Notes: generated by a model not told the origin, from the sequence alone. A stretch of DNA of 64,000 nucleotides from Vibrio variabilis (GCF_003263785.1 NZ_JYJK01000096.1:1-64000), one strand, 5' to 3'; positions 18,972-30,388 are shown, counted from the stretch's first letter. Made by a program: numbers and translations.

Positions 18972-19801
18972 TGAATAACATCGGAAAAGATAAGCTGATT
19001 GCTTATATTATCGTTGCGGTAGGTGCCATTATTATGCTCGCGCCGTTTTATTTCATGTTCATTTTTTCGTCTCACTCCAACACAGGAATTCTATCCGTAC
19101 CTCCACCAGTGACGTTTGGCGATTACTTAGTTGCTAACTTTAATGCGTTATTAAAAGCACTGCCGTATTTTTGGCACAATTTGGTGTTGAGTTTAGTGGT
19201 CGCGATTGTTGTCACTGCTCTCAATTTATTGTTCTGCTCCCTTGCAGGTTATGCGTTCTCAATGTTTGAGTTCCGCTTTAAGAATGCGTTATTTGTCATG
19301 ATCATGGCGACAATGCTAATACCACCATTTTTGGGGATGATCCCAACAGCAATGGTCATGTCGCAACTGGGGTGGATGAATGATCCGAAAGCCCTAATAG
19401 TACCTGCCGCGTGCGGCGCGATGGGGATTTTCATGATGCGCCAATTTATTTCCAGCTCGATACCAAGAGAGTTGGTCGAAGCTGCTCGTATGGATGGCTG
19501 CCGAGAGTTTAAGATTTACTATCGCATCATTGTTCCATTGATCCTCCCTGCATTTGGTACCCTTGGTTTGATCACGTTTATCGGCACTTGGAACAACTTC
19601 ATGGGGCCACTCGTCGTTATGAACGACATGAAAATGTTTACGGTTCCGCTGGCATTGCGAGCTCTTCAAGGTACAGGGCAGGTGCCATGGGGCGCCGTGT
19701 CGGTAGGTGCGAGTATTGCGGTATTGCCACTACTGTTCCTATTCATTATTGCCTCTCGAAGATTGATTGATGGCCTCACGTCTGGTGCCGTCAAAGGGTA
19801 A
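18971..19801 (+). CDS. CUT1 ABC transporter permease (MalG type, system 2)
   Basis: Second permease of system 2, 276 residues, six predicted membrane spans, EAA loop EAARMDGCREFKIYYRIIVP, and the C-terminal LTSGAVKG shared with the system 1 protein. Start overlaps the preceding stop. The GH10 gene follows after 93 bases. Confidence 0.9.
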   Translation: MNNIGKDKLIAYIIVAVGAIIMLAPFYFMFIFSSHSNTGILSVPPPVTFGDYLVANFNALLKALPYFWHNLVLSLVVAIVVTALNLLFCSLAGYAFSMFEFRFKNALFVMIMATMLIPPFLGMIPTAMVMSQLGWMNDPKALIVPAACGAMGIFMMRQFISSSIPRELVEAARMDGCREFKIYYRIIVPLILPAFGTLGLITFIGTWNNFMGPLVVMNDMKMFTVPLALRALQGTGQVPWGAVSVGASIAVLPLLFLFIIASRRLIDGLTSGAVKG

Positions 19802-19894
19802 TTGTTGCTGGCGACTTCTCTCTTATTAGATAGGGGCGCCAAATACGTTTTCCAGTTCACTGTCACCTCTTGACTTTTAAAAGGAAGAAATAAG

Positions 19895-22110
19895 ATGAAA
19901 AACTTGGTTGCCACCTCGCTTTTTGCTGTATGCGCAATAATGCCCGTGTTCGCTGTTCAAGGTTCAGATTTACCGACACCGAGTCTTAAAGAGTTAGCCA
20001 AGCAGTCTGGCATTTATGTGGGCGCCGCCATGGAAGCAAGGCACCTAAAAGAGCCTGAATTTGCGAAAGTTTTCGCCAGTCAGTTTAATCAACTGACACC
20101 GGAAAATGAAATGAAGTGGTCCTATATCCATCCGGAGCGCAATCGGTTTGATTTTGCCAAAGCGGACGAGTTAGTTGCCTTTGCCGAGCAACACAATATG
20201 GCAGTAAAAGGTCACGCCTTAGTGTGGCACATTCAAAATCCTGAATGGCTGACGAACCAAGATTGGACGGCGCCTGAGCTGGAGAAGGTGCTTGAACGTC
20301 ACATTAAAACAGTCGTCGGTCACTACAAGGGCAAAGTCAAGTATTGGGATGTTGTTAACGAGAGTTTCAACGAGAATGGCTCATACCGTGAAACATTATG
20401 GTACCAAGTGCTGGGGGAAAGGTATCTGGAACTCGCGTTCAAATTTGCCCATCAAGCCGACCCAGACGCTATTTTGTTTTATAACGATTACAGTAACGAA
20501 GGCATGGGCCCTAAATCAAATGCAATTTATAGAAAAGTGAAAGGCATGGTTGATGAAGGGATACCTATTCACGGTGTCGGCTTTCAACTTCACTTGATGG
20601 GAGAGCATAGCATTGGTGAGGCGACTGTCGCCCGAAATATCCAACGCCTTCAAGACCTAGGGTTGAAAGTTCATTTTACCGAAGTGGATGTTCGAATTAG
20701 AGATGACGCTAAGCAATTTAGTGTGGATGCTCAAGCACGCTTGTTCAGTCGGCTTATGGATTTTGCCATTTACTATCCTTCAGTTGATATGTACACCACA
20801 TGGGGCGTAACGGACAAATACAGTTGGATTCCTAGCTGGTTTCCGGGTTATGGCCGTGGCCTGATGTTTGATAAAGATTACAAACCAAAGAAAGCCTTTG
20901 ACGCGGTGTACAGTTCGCTCTTGGCGGCGTCCCAAGGAGAGTTTGCTTACCAACCGCCGGTTGGGGAGCATGCTGATACGCGCATCGTTCAAGCTTTTGT
21001 GGCTAAGCCTTTGACTCAATCGAGATTGAATGACCAAGAGGTGATTTACTATCCATTTGCTTACAATCAGCTAGGTGGCCAAAATCTAGCGGTACCAGAG
21101 AGCCACAATCTGAGCGGAAAATGGGCGGTCGGTTATCATGACAATAAACTGATAGGGCGAGTTTATCGTCAAGATGACAAGACGTTTACCAATAAGACAT
21201 TTGACTATGAAAACGATAATGTTGAAGTATTTCTTCAATCCGGAGAGGCCTATTGGCAAATTCGATCTGTGGTCGGAGAGGACTTCGCGGCGAATAGCTT
21301 TCCCGGTAAGACAAAGGGCGTGTGGTCCGCTGATGGTAAAGTGTTCGACTTTGAAATTGAATTCACAAGCCTTAAGTCATTAACGGGTGAGACCATCGGT
21401 TTCAATATTGCCCTTTCTGACAATGATGAGCCCGAAGCCGACGCATCCGTCATGCTCAGCTGTATCCTGTACCTGGCAACAACACCAGTTGGCAAGGTGA
21501 ACAGTTCGGTGAGTTATTTATGATTGCTCAGAATGCTGTACTGCCCACGAAGCCGGCTGCTTCACCGGCACCATTTAAGATCTTACCATTAACGGCAAAA
21601 CCGACGTCATCGAGTGACAAGGTGTGGGAACAAGCATTCCAGTACTCATTGGAGTACAACCAGTTAAAAGGTGACGATCAAACGGTTGCGGAAAAGAACG
21701 ATATTAGTGGTGCATGGCAGCTTGGTTATCATGGAAACTGGTTGTTTGGTGTGGTTCATCGACAAGATGATTTAACCGTGACTAATATGGAACACAGTTA
21801 TCAAAACGACAATGTTGAGGTGATGTTCCAGCTTGACGAAAATCACTTTTATCAGTTACGCACTATGGTTGGCCAAGATTTTGAAACATCGAATTATCCA
21901 AACAAACACTTTGCGATCTGGAGTGAAGACAACTCACAGCTTTACTTTGGTGTTGAACTGAAAGAGCCACCAAAACCAGGAGTTAAGCTAGGTTGGAACA
22001 TCGCATTGTCTGACAACGACAGCGACCAAAGAAAATCACAGCTTTACCCACTGCCTGGCAGCAACCGTTCTTACATGGGTGAAGAACTCACTCGTGTTGA
22101 ATTTCAATAA
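19895..22110 (+). CDS. Secreted GH10 endo-xylanase with two CBM9-like domains, frameshifted
   Basis: Endo-beta-1,4-xylanase. The signal peptide covers about residues 1-22. The GH10 barrel spans roughly 30-345, with acid/base E156 in WDVVNES and nucleophile E263 in HFTEVDVR. Two repeated CBM9-like domains follow (about 350-540 and 560-738), each with a W-x-x-GYH, RQDD, YENDNVEVF-like and NIALSDND pattern. One missing base near 21442 breaks the frame at the end of the first repeat. Restoring a C gives QLYPVPGNNTSWQGEQ, which parallels the second repeat's QLYPLPGSNRSYMGEE, and joins both parts into about 738 residues. It probably binds polysaccharide ends or sugars through its CBM9 domains. Confidence 0.87.
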
Positions 22111-22129
22111 TTATTGATTCCATTGTTCA

Positions 22130-22150
22130 GCAGCCTCTCACAGGGGCTGC
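22130..22150 (+). other. Intercistronic hairpin between GH10 and GH3 genes
   Basis: GCAGCC at 22130-22135 pairs with GGCTGC at 22145-22150. No T run follows, so it is not a convincing terminator; partial attenuation or RNA protection is possible. Confidence 0.4.
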
Positions 22151-22171
22151 CAAATCTGAGTACTACCCATA

Positions 22172-24387
22172 ATGACTGAACTGTACAAAAACAAAAATGC
22201 TCCGATCAATGAGCGCGTAGCTGATCTCCTCGGTCGCATGACGATTGAAGAAAAAGTCGGCCAACTTACCCAGCTTGCTGCAAGCATTGAGGGAAATACC
22301 GATCGTTTGGAAACCTGGCATGTTGGCAGTTACCTGCATTGCACGGGTGATACGGCCCTAGAGTTACAACGGCGCGCTGCGAATACTCGTCTAGGGATAC
22401 CGCTAATTTTTGGCATCGACGCGATTCATGGTCACTGTTTTGATAACGACGCTACCGTATTCCCGACACAGCTTTCAACTTCATCCAGTTGGGATCGTGA
22501 ATTGATTAAGAAAGTAGCACGAGTCACTGCGAAAGAAGTACGTGCCACGGGCATTCATTGGACTTTCTCGCCCGTGCTTTGCGTTGGTCGAGATCCACGT
22601 TGGGGAAGGGTAAATGAAACTTACGGTGAGGATTCGTGGCTCATTGGTGAAATGGCGGCAGAAACGATTTTGGGGTATCAAGGTGAAGACTTTGCCAGTC
22701 CAGATGCTATCTTGGCGTGCGCGAAACACTATGTCGCCTATGGCGAGAGCGTTGGGGGCGTGACTCCTATGAGGCCGATGTATCGCGCCGTAAACTCAAA
22801 TCGATTTTCTTGCCGCCTTTTAAAAAGGCCGTTGAGAAGGCGAACGTCGCTTCATTTATGACCGGATACCATTCCAACGACGGTGTCCCATGTACTGTCG
22901 ACAAGTGGTTATTGACCGACTTGGCCAAAAAGGAGTGGGGGCTCAATGGTTTTATCGTCACTGACTGGGACAATGTTCGCTCATTACATACCAAACAAAA
23001 GACGAGCCCAACGCTGTCAGACGCGTGTTATCGCTCCCTTGATGCGGGTAACGATATGATGATGTCGACGCCCGAGTTTTATCAAACAGCGGTAGAACTT
23101 GCAAGCGAAGGACAAATTGAGAGGCAGATCGTCGATGATGCCGTTGCTCGTATTTTAACCAAAAAGTTTGAGCTTGGACTGTTTGATGAAATGCGTTTTT
23201 ATGCGCCCGAACGACGAGAAATCATGGGCATAGCACCGCACCTAGATGTAGCGATGGAAGCGAGCCTGAAGAGTATCGTGATGTTGAAAAACGATGGCAT
23301 CTTGCCGCTCAAAGCAAAGGAAGGGCTGCGTGTTTTAGTCGTCGGTCCCAATGCTGATGATGTCGTGGCTCAACTTGGAGATTGGTCTTTTGGGTCGATG
23401 CAAGCGGGGGCAACCAACGATCACTTCCATCGAGAGCAGACCGTGACTCCGCTACAAGCGTTTAAATTGGCGTCTGAGCACTATGGGTTTGACCTCGACT
23501 ATGTGAAAGGCAGTGATTGCGTTGATGACGACTTTGAACAACAAGATATACTCGAAGAAGCTCTAAGCCGCGCTGATGTCGTGATTGCGTGTGTAGGTGA
23601 TACTCTATCACTGCACGGTGAGTTTCATGATCGTGCTAACTTGGATTTAACGGGTAAACAGCAAAACATGCTTGAGCAGATCAAAGCTTCTGGTGTGCCA
23701 ATGATCGTCAGCTTGATTGCGTCTAAGCCGATGACGATCCCCTGGATTGCAGAAAACGCCAATGCCGTGCTGTGCGGCTTTAATCCGGGCACAAAAGGAG
23801 GAGAAGCGATCAAGCGCGTGATTTTTGGAGAATACAACCCAAGTGGCAAACTAACCATCTCATTTCCACATCACGTTGGCCAACTTCCTGTATTTTATAA
23901 CAAGTTTGAAGGTTGGCATGCACAGCTTTCGGAGCGAACGAACCATCAAGAGCGTTATCTAGACATGCCGGAGACGCCAGTATTTCATTTTGGTGAAGGT
24001 CTTTCGTACAGTGTATTTGAATACTCGAACGCGCGATTAAAACAGACCAAAATTGCAGCGCACAGCCCTGTTGAAGTCACGGTGACAGTGTCGAATACTT
24101 CGCTCGTCGATGGCACTGAGATTGTGCAAGCCTACTACCGCGACCATTATTCAAGCGTGACGACCCCCGTAAAACAACTGTGTGGTTTTGAACGAGTTGT
24201 GATTGCGGCTGGACAGAGTGCCGAGGTCACTATCAAAGTTCCATTTGACGCGTTTGCTTTGATTACTCAAAACCTTGATGAGGTTGTCGAGGCTGGCTTG
24301 TTCAGTCTTATGATTGGCAGTTCGTCTAAGGATAGTGACTTAGTAACACTTGATTTTGAAGTGACAGAGGACGTGATGTTGAGCTAG
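22172..24387 (+). CDS. GH3 beta-glycosidase (beta-glucosidase or beta-xylosidase), cytoplasmic, frameshifted
   Basis: Family GH3 enzyme of about 738 residues without signal peptide, so it should act on imported oligosaccharides. The order is TIM-barrel domain, (alpha/beta) sandwich domain and a C-terminal fibronectin type III-like domain (HSPVEVTVTVSNTSLVDGTE). The catalytic aspartate is predicted as D265 in FIVTDWDNV. Other family motifs are IFGIDAIHGH, DPRWGRVNETYGEDSW, and CAKHYVAYG. One G is missing from the run at 22754-22758; restoring it gives SVGGRDSYEADVSRRKL. It lies 61 bases after the xylanase gene. GH3 specificity cannot be set by eye. Confidence 0.85.
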
Positions 24388-24396
24388 CTCTTGATG

Positions 24397-24430
24397 CCCA
24401 AGCGAACGTGGTACTGTAAGGTCGCTTGGG
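24397..24430 (+). other. Intercistronic hairpin between GH3 and GH5 genes
   Basis: CCCAAGCGA at 24397-24405 pairs with TCGCTTGGG at 24422-24430 around a 16-base loop. It follows the GH3 stop by nine bases. There is no T run, so it may protect or partly attenuate the transcript rather than end it. Confidence 0.45.
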
Positions 24431-24493
24431 TATTCGATCAAAGTAGAAATTCGAGAGACAAGACTTCAGTGTATTGTTTAGAGGGTGATAGAA

Positions 24494-25645
24494 ATGTTGA
24501 GGAAAATCGCCATGGTGTCCGTCGCCATATGCAGTGTCGCCGCGCTTCATGGTTGTAATTCAAGCACAAGCGACGCGCGATCGGTTGAACTGGATTCAGC
24601 ATACTACACGGATATGTATGCGTGGAATGAAACCAAGGGGTTGAGGGATAGTTTTTTAGGCCGTGGCATCAACATGGGAAACTTTTTAGAATCCCCAAAC
24701 TATGAAGGGGAGTGGAATGGGGATCTGATCATTCAAGCGGATGATTTCAAAAACATTAGTGAGTCAGGTTTTGCGAGTGTCAGAGTCCCAGTGCGGTGGA
24801 GTGCACATACACGTGATCATGATCCTCATACTATAGATGAGGTATTTTTAGCGCGCGTTCAGCAGGTGGTGGATCAAGCCATACAAGAAGGATTGCGGGT
24901 CATCATTAACACTCATCATTTTGATGAGCTGTTTTATGATGGAGAACGAACAGCATTCCATACTGAGCGTCTGATATCATTCTGGAACCAGCTATCGCAA
25001 CGCTTCCCACTTAGCGAATACTCGGAACAGCATCTGGTATTCGAGTTCCTCAATGAGCCCCATGAAAATATTGGGATCAACCAGTGGAACAACATCGTTG
25101 ATCGACTGACCACTGCGTTATGGATTAACAATGCTGAGACTCAGAATAATGCGTTAGGACAACGCAAAGTCATGATTGGTACTGCTGACTGGGGAGGACC
25201 TTCGGCACTTCCAGAGCTCAAGTTGCCATCGATTGCGACTGCTGACAATACCATTATTACCGTCCATTTCTACCAGCCGTTCGAATTCACTCATCAAGGG
25301 GCGGAATGGGTTGATGGCGCAGAAGATTGGATCGGAACCCGCTGGTTGGGCACACCATCGGAACAACAAGTACTATTTGACTATCTCAACGCGATATCGC
25401 AGTGGAATGCCCCATCCAATCGTCAGTTTGAGATCAACATTGGTGAGTTTGGTGTTTATAGTCAGTTTTCAAAAGCCGAGGATCAGCGCGCTTGGACGGC
25501 ATTTATTGCCCGTGAAGCAGAAAAGCGAGGTTTTAGCTGGCATTACTGGGAGTACAGTTCTGGCTTTGGTGCGTACGATCCTTATGCCGAAGAATGGCGA
25601 GCACCGTTGATTGAGGGCCTTATTCCCCGCGACAATTCTTTGTAA
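24494..25645 (+). CDS. GH5 glycoside hydrolase, predicted lipoprotein
   Basis: Intact 383-residue enzyme with a lipoprotein signal: the lipobox LHGC ends at C21, so it is probably anchored to the outer membrane. The GH5 barrel shows acid/base E188 in FEFLNEPHEN and nucleophile E318 in INIGEFGVY, with an N-terminal GRGINMGNFLE segment typical of the family. GAGGGTG just upstream supports the ATG at 24494; a GTG nine bases earlier is less likely. GH5 covers endoglucanases, mannanases and others, so the substrate is open; a beta-glucan endo-activity fits the locus. It is the last plus-strand gene before a convergent LacI-type regulator. Confidence 0.85.
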   Translation: MLRKIAMVSVAICSVAALHGCNSSTSDARSVELDSAYYTDMYAWNETKGLRDSFLGRGINMGNFLESPNYEGEWNGDLIIQADDFKNISESGFASVRVPVRWSAHTRDHDPHTIDEVFLARVQQVVDQAIQEGLRVIINTHHFDELFYDGERTAFHTERLISFWNQLSQRFPLSEYSEQHLVFEFLNEPHENIGINQWNNIVDRLTTALWINNAETQNNALGQRKVMIGTADWGGPSALPELKLPSIATADNTIITVHFYQPFEFTHQGAEWVDGAEDWIGTRWLGTPSEQQVLFDYLNAISQWNAPSNRQFEINIGEFGVYSQFSKAEDQRAWTAFIAREAEKRGFSWHYWEYSSGFGAYDPYAEEWRAPLIEGLIPRDNSL

Positions 25646-25659
25646 AATGCAGAGAGCTA

Positions 25660-25700
25660 ACCAAGCAACGTGAATGAGTCAGAGCTTGACGTTGCTTGGT
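25660..25700. terminator. Bidirectional hairpin between GH5 and LacI-type genes
   Basis: ACCAAGCAACGT at 25660-25671 is a perfect 12-base inverted repeat with ACGTTGCTTGGT at 25689-25700. It sits between two convergent genes, as expected for a shared terminator, although T runs are weak on both sides. Confidence 0.6.
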
Positions 25701-25716
25701 GTAGGGGGTGACACCG

Positions 25717-26736
25717 CTAGTTTTTCTTGAAGATCGAGCTTGTCGATTGTCGAGTAACTAAGTCAATAGGCGGCATTCTTGCTTCATATTGTCCATTGAG
25801 AACCATACTTAAAATAGAGTTGGCACACACGGTACCTATCTCTTCAATCGGTTGCCTCAACGTGGTTAATGCAGGAGTAAAGTATTTGGAGGTGGGGAGA
25901 TCATCAAAGCCAATGACTGAAACATCTTGCGGAACTTTAAGTCCGTTGTCATGTAAAGCCTTAATCGCTCCGTATGCAGTAAGGTCATTTGCAGCAAAAA
26001 TAGCTGAAAAATAGATGTTTGAATCAATGAGCTCTTTTGTGGCGCGATAACCCATCTCCATGCCAAAGTCGCCTTTTTTAACCAGTTTAGTGTTAACTGG
26101 GATGTTGGCCTCAACCAGTGCTTTTTTGTAGCCCGCAAATCGAGCTGCAGCATCAGGCTGCGGTGACAAGCCTTTAATGTGTGCGATGTTGGTATGACCT
26201 TGTTGCAGTAGGTGAAGCGTCGCAATGTAGCCACCCATGGTGTTATCAAGGTTGAGCGAACAGATATTCTGTCCTCTGATGTCATAACCCACCGTCACAA
26301 CCGGAATCGACTTGGCTGCGGCTGTAATTTTTTGCTCATCCAAGTTTCCAGTCACAATGATAATGCCGTCAACGTTACTTTTTATCAAATAGTCGAGAGC
26401 ATGATTTTCTAGCTTGTTCTGCCAGTGACCGGAGGCCATAACAAGGGAGTAACCTTTGCTAATCAGCGTTTTTTCCATGTCGTTGACTATGGTTGATGTG
26501 TAGGGGCTATCGGGGTGTTGCACTAAAACGCCGATGGTCATTGAACGGCGATTTAAATCTTGTTGCATTTGAAAGCTGGGTTTATACCCAGTTTTCTTGA
26601 TCGCATTCTCAATGCGTTCACTCTTTTCATCCGATACATAGGTGGTTCGGTTGAGGAAACGCGAGACAGTACTTGGCGATACGCCGGCAAGCTTAGCCAC
26701 ATCATAAACCGTGGCGGATTTTTTCTTTTTTTTCAT
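25717..26736 (-). CDS. LacI-family transcriptional regulator (second)
   Basis: Intact 339-residue regulator. The helix-turn-helix TVYDVAKLAGVSPSTVSRFL begins at residue 9, and the ligand domain ends with SVIGFDDLPTSKYFTPALTT. A lysine-rich N-terminus (MKKKKKSA) precedes the DNA-binding domain. It lies at the end of the xylanase operon, convergent with it, and upstream of the chemoreceptor gene on the same strand. A plausible job is control of the system 2 transporter, xylanase or porin genes. The ligand is unknown. Confidence 0.9.
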   Translation of the reverse strand: MKKKKKSATVYDVAKLAGVSPSTVSRFLNRTTYVSDEKSERIENAIKKTGYKPSFQMQQDLNRRSMTIGVLVQHPDSPYTSTIVNDMEKTLISKGYSLVMASGHWQNKLENHALDYLIKSNVDGIIIVTGNLDEQKITAAAKSIPVVTVGYDIRGQNICSLNLDNTMGGYIATLHLLQQGHTNIAHIKGLSPQPDAAARFAGYKKALVEANIPVNTKLVKKGDFGMEMGYRATKELIDSNIYFSAIFAANDLTAYGAIKALHDNGLKVPQDVSVIGFDDLPTSKYFTPALTTLRQPIEEIGTVCANSILSMVLNGQYEARMPPIDLVTRQSTSSIFKKN

Positions 26737-26989
26737 TATTGTGACTTAATTAGCAAGGCGATTAATTGATATTAATTTTTTACTGTTTTGGACTTACGCA
26801 TTCCAATAGGTTATTGATTTCTCTTGTTTATAGTTGCGTACTTCGATTGCCAAATTAATCTAAATTCACTCCCAAAGCAATAAGCGCCTGTTTTATATGT
26901 GAAAGCCGATTATTTGGTTCAATATTTGGCATTATCGGTGTTTTACCAATGATTTAGCTACTTATTTGATGGTAGTGTGAAACTCGCCG

Positions 26990-28962
26990 TTAGCTCGATA
27001 GTTTCTCCGCCATTTTCTCCAGAGTCAGGCCATGTTGATTAAGTAACTCAAACTTGTCCGAACTAGATTGGGATAGTTGGAATATATCGCTCACACTGTT
27101 GGTGACATCACTTGCAACCGACTGATGTTCAATCGTCGCTGAAGCTATGCTGGTACTTCGGTTCTCGATGTCATTCAGCAGTAGATTAATTCCTTTTATG
27201 TTCTGCTCAACGCTGTCTGCTTGCGTGATGCATTGTTGCATATCGTCACTACAAAGGTTGATTTGCGAAACGGCAAACCCAGCACTGTTTTGTAATTGGT
27301 CGATTTTTTGCTTGATTTCAAAGGTAGAGTCGGTAGTTTTTGCCGCAAGGACTCTCACTTCATCTGCGACGACGGAAAAACCGCGTCCATGCTCACCTGC
27401 TCGTGCAGCTTCGATAGCGGCGTTGAGTGCCAACAAGTTGGTTTGCTCCGAAATACCAGAAATGACCTCTAATATCGTTTCAATGCTTATCGCCTCTTGC
27501 TCCAAGACTTCGATGGTTGCTGTTGATTCAGCAAGACGGGTAGATAACATTGCCAGCAGAGTAGCGTTAGCACTTATGGCGCTCTGCCCCTGAGAGGAGA
27601 GGGCAACCGCCTGAGTCACCGTACAAAGCGTGTCATTAGCCGATTGAGCAATCTCTCGCACTGCACACTCGATTTGCTTCATAGCAGTGGCAACTTGGGT
27701 TGTTTGCATGGTTTGACGGGTGATATCTGCACTGAGTTGTTCGCTGGTCTGCTGATTGTCTGCCGATGCTTGGTTAAGCTGATTGGCCGAGTGGCGGAGT
27801 TCAAAAATAACGTCAGAGAGATGTTCTAAAACTAGATTCACTTTGTTGGCAATATTGCCAAATTCATTATGACTCTGATAGCTCACTTTCTCAGTAAGGT
27901 CCTTTTGAGCAAGTTGATCCAATGCGGCTTGTACTTGTTTACTTGGCTTTTGTACTGACGTTGCGAGCCGATTGGCAATGACAGCAGTGAGCAGAATAGA
28001 CGCAACAAGCAATCCACCTAAAGCAGAAACCATGTGGTGAGCACTGTTAATTGCCTCAGCTTCCACTGTTTTAGTGCTGAAGTCCGCGTAGTCAGAAAGT
28101 TGCTGAATAGCCGCTAAGTGAGCGTCGACCAATGAAACCAAATGTGTTCTTTGTACCGAAAGCTGGTCAAATAGATCGTACGTTTCGATGTGAATGCTCA
28201 TCGCACCCGAGTCACTGAACAAGTGTTTTGAAAACAGTGTCAGTGCGTGTTCAGTCGACTTAAGGAGGGCTGGGGAGGCTGTTTGTAATGCTCGATAGCT
28301 TGCTGAAATCGTTCTTGGCGTGATGCGAAGCTTCGTTTAGATGCATTGAGTTCGACAATGTCTTGCATAGTGAATGCCTTGTTAGCATCAATACTAAGAA
28401 CACTGAGTTGAGACAGTAGCCCCTGTATCGCCATGCGCTCTTCAGCGGCATTTGTGTTTGATAATCCACTAACGAGATCTGAGGTCAGTTGATTCACAAT
28501 AGGCTGGAATTTGGATTGTTGATAGTCGTCTTGGTCTTTAAGGTCCAGAAAGCGTTCAAATAGGCGAGCTACCTCGGCAATCTGACTCAAAACCTCACTG
28601 CTTCCTGCTTGGATGTTCGCTATCGTTGCGTCAGTACTTGCCGTGGATGTTAGGTGATGGGCTATCCAATGTTCTTGCTCTAGATAGTGTGCGGTTTTGC
28701 TATCTATGTCGACAGCGAGAGGCTCAAGCTCATCGATAAACATAGCGCCTAAATAGCGAGTGAGGCTGCGATTGATATTTAGAAAAGCGATGGTTAATTC
28801 GGATGAGCGCATCATAAGTGGTGTTGATTCATGAGTGATGGTTTCAATTCGCTCGGTCATTTTTGAAGTAGACTGAATAGCGTACCAAGACGATGCCGTC
28901 ATAATGGCGATGAGCAAAAAGAAGCTGACGTAAATTCGAGTGACGATGGACGATAGTTTCAT
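26990..28962 (-). CDS. Methyl-accepting chemotaxis protein, frameshifted
   Basis: Membrane chemoreceptor, about 657 residues after correction. The first membrane segment lies at about residues 9-27, then a long periplasmic helical sensor domain, a second membrane segment (ALGGLLVASILLTAVIA), a HAMP domain and the cytoplasmic signalling tip with SEQTNLLALNAAIEAARAGE. AGGAG nine bases before the ATG at 28962 supports this start. One missing base in the G run at 28267-28269 breaks the frame; restoring it gives PPQPLLKSTEHALTLFSKH. It sits between a sugar regulator and a porin gene, which suggests chemotaxis toward the oligosaccharides used by the locus. Confidence 0.87.
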
Positions 28963-29029
28963 CGAGTAAACTCCTAGGTGGTGAATACTGAGGGTAAAAA
29001 AGTGGAGTTTGGAACGAGCGTAACAGCGG

Positions 29030-29057
29030 AAAAAAAGGGGCCTGAGAAGCCAGGCCC
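29030..29057 (-). terminator. Intrinsic terminator after the porin gene
   Basis: On the minus strand GGGCCTG (29057-29051) pairs with CAGGCCC (29044-29038), followed by a run of seven T residues after a C (29036-29030). It ends the porin transcript before the chemoreceptor gene, so the latter probably needs its own promoter. Confidence 0.88.
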
Positions 29058-29083
29058 AAAGGAACGGAGACCCTAATGTCTCA

Positions 29084-30388
29084 TTACCACCATGCTTCAA
29101 ACATTGCGCCCGCTGACAATGTATCGACTTTTTCAGCTTCAGTAGCTTTGACGTCGCCCGCTGTGACGTAGAATCGCAGCATTGGGCGGCTCCAAGGTAG
29201 ACCACCAAGTGATACGTTTTGAGAAACGGTCACTTTCCAACCTTTTTTCTCAAAGCCGCTTACGTGATCTTCCATGGCATAGCCAGCTTCAAGCCATGTA
29301 GAATGTACTTCATCCCAGTTATACATCGGGCGGACGATCGCAGAATACTCACTGCGTTCAGTGTTTTCTGTCTCCCAAGGCATCTTAACGTTTTCACCAG
29401 ACAGCTTCTTAAAAGAGGCGAGGTAGTCAACAAACAAGTTTGAGTTCGGGTTGACGCCGCCTTCGATACTTGCGTAGATGACCTTTTTGTCACCTGACAA
29501 ATCGAACACTGAATCATCGGCACCATCTGCGTACTTGAGTACTAATTTATTGGAAGAGCCTAAACCAAGAACTGCGCCCACCTGCCATGCTTTTTCGTCT
29601 TCAAGATCTTCACCAGCCTGTTTGGAAGCAAAGCCATAGTTCGCATAAAGGTCGAGATTACCAATGCCAAGATCTATACCATGCAATTTAGACGTGACAG
29701 CGTACTTTCCGTTGTCATTTCCAAGAGCGCCTGTCTCTGAGTCCACCTGACCTACAAGGCCCATATCAAGCTTAATGCCACCAAGATTTAGGTTATTGAA
29801 GCCACCGCCTTGGCCGTCATGCGTCATCCAAAAATAGTCGTTTAAACCTTGTTGAGGACGTTGGTGGAAGTCGCGACCAGCCCACATATATAGCTCTGGT
29901 TGGCTTTCAAACACGTTGGTCACACCAGCGTACATTTTTTTGAGGTTAACGCCTCCCTTCGAACTCCAAGCGCGGTTACCCCATTGGTCGAACATAGCAA
30001 CAATATCCCATACTGCGCCGTTGTCCGCTTTTTTAGCGTAGGCAAATTGGACTTCGCCACCGTTGTACTCATTGCCCAATCGGCCGACGGAGCGCCCCGA
30101 ACTTCCTACTTCTACATATGCCGCATCACTGTCAGCGTAATGCAGACCATAGCGCGCATAACCTGAGAAAATAAGCCCTTGAGGTGGCTCAAAATCAGGA
30201 GTGAGTACTGCTGGTTGTTGGTCATAAACATAATCTGTTTCTTGAACTTTAGTTTCCAGCTCTTGAATGCGCTTGGTGAGTTCCTCTATTTGTGCAGCAT
30301 TGTTAGTTTCAGTTTCTGCAAATGATGAAAAGGAAGCCAGAGAGGCAGCCACTGCTAGGGCGACAGGAAGCTTATTAAGATGATACAT
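29084..30388 (-). CDS. LamB-type maltoporin-like carbohydrate porin
   Basis: Outer-membrane trimeric sugar channel, 434 residues. The signal peptide ends near SFA-ET (residue 24). A short heptad-like coiled-coil (about 32-55, AQIEELTKRIQELETKVQET) precedes the beta-barrel, which starts at FSGYARYG and ends with the aromatic terminus AMFEAWW, typical of LamB-family porins. It is intact. Its place inside the locus suggests uptake of beta-linked oligosaccharides rather than maltodextrin. A strong terminator follows, and a weak LacI-like palindrome lies about 200 bases upstream. Confidence 0.9.
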   Translation of the reverse strand: MYHLNKLPVALAVAASLASFSSFAETETNNAAQIEELTKRIQELETKVQETDYVYDQQPAVLTPDFEPPQGLIFSGYARYGLHYADSDAAYVEVGSSGRSVGRLGNEYNGGEVQFAYAKKADNGAVWDIVAMFDQWGNRAWSSKGGVNLKKMYAGVTNVFESQPELYMWAGRDFHQRPQQGLNDYFWMTHDGQGGGFNNLNLGGIKLDMGLVGQVDSETGALGNDNGKYAVTSKLHGIDLGIGNLDLYANYGFASKQAGEDLEDEKAWQVGAVLGLGSSNKLVLKYADGADDSVFDLSGDKKVIYASIEGGVNPNSNLFVDYLASFKKLSGENVKMPWETENTERSEYSAIVRPMYNWDEVHSTWLEAGYAMEDHVSGFEKKGWKVTVSQNVSLGGLPWSRPMLRFYVTAGDVKATEAEKVDTLSAGAMFEAWW

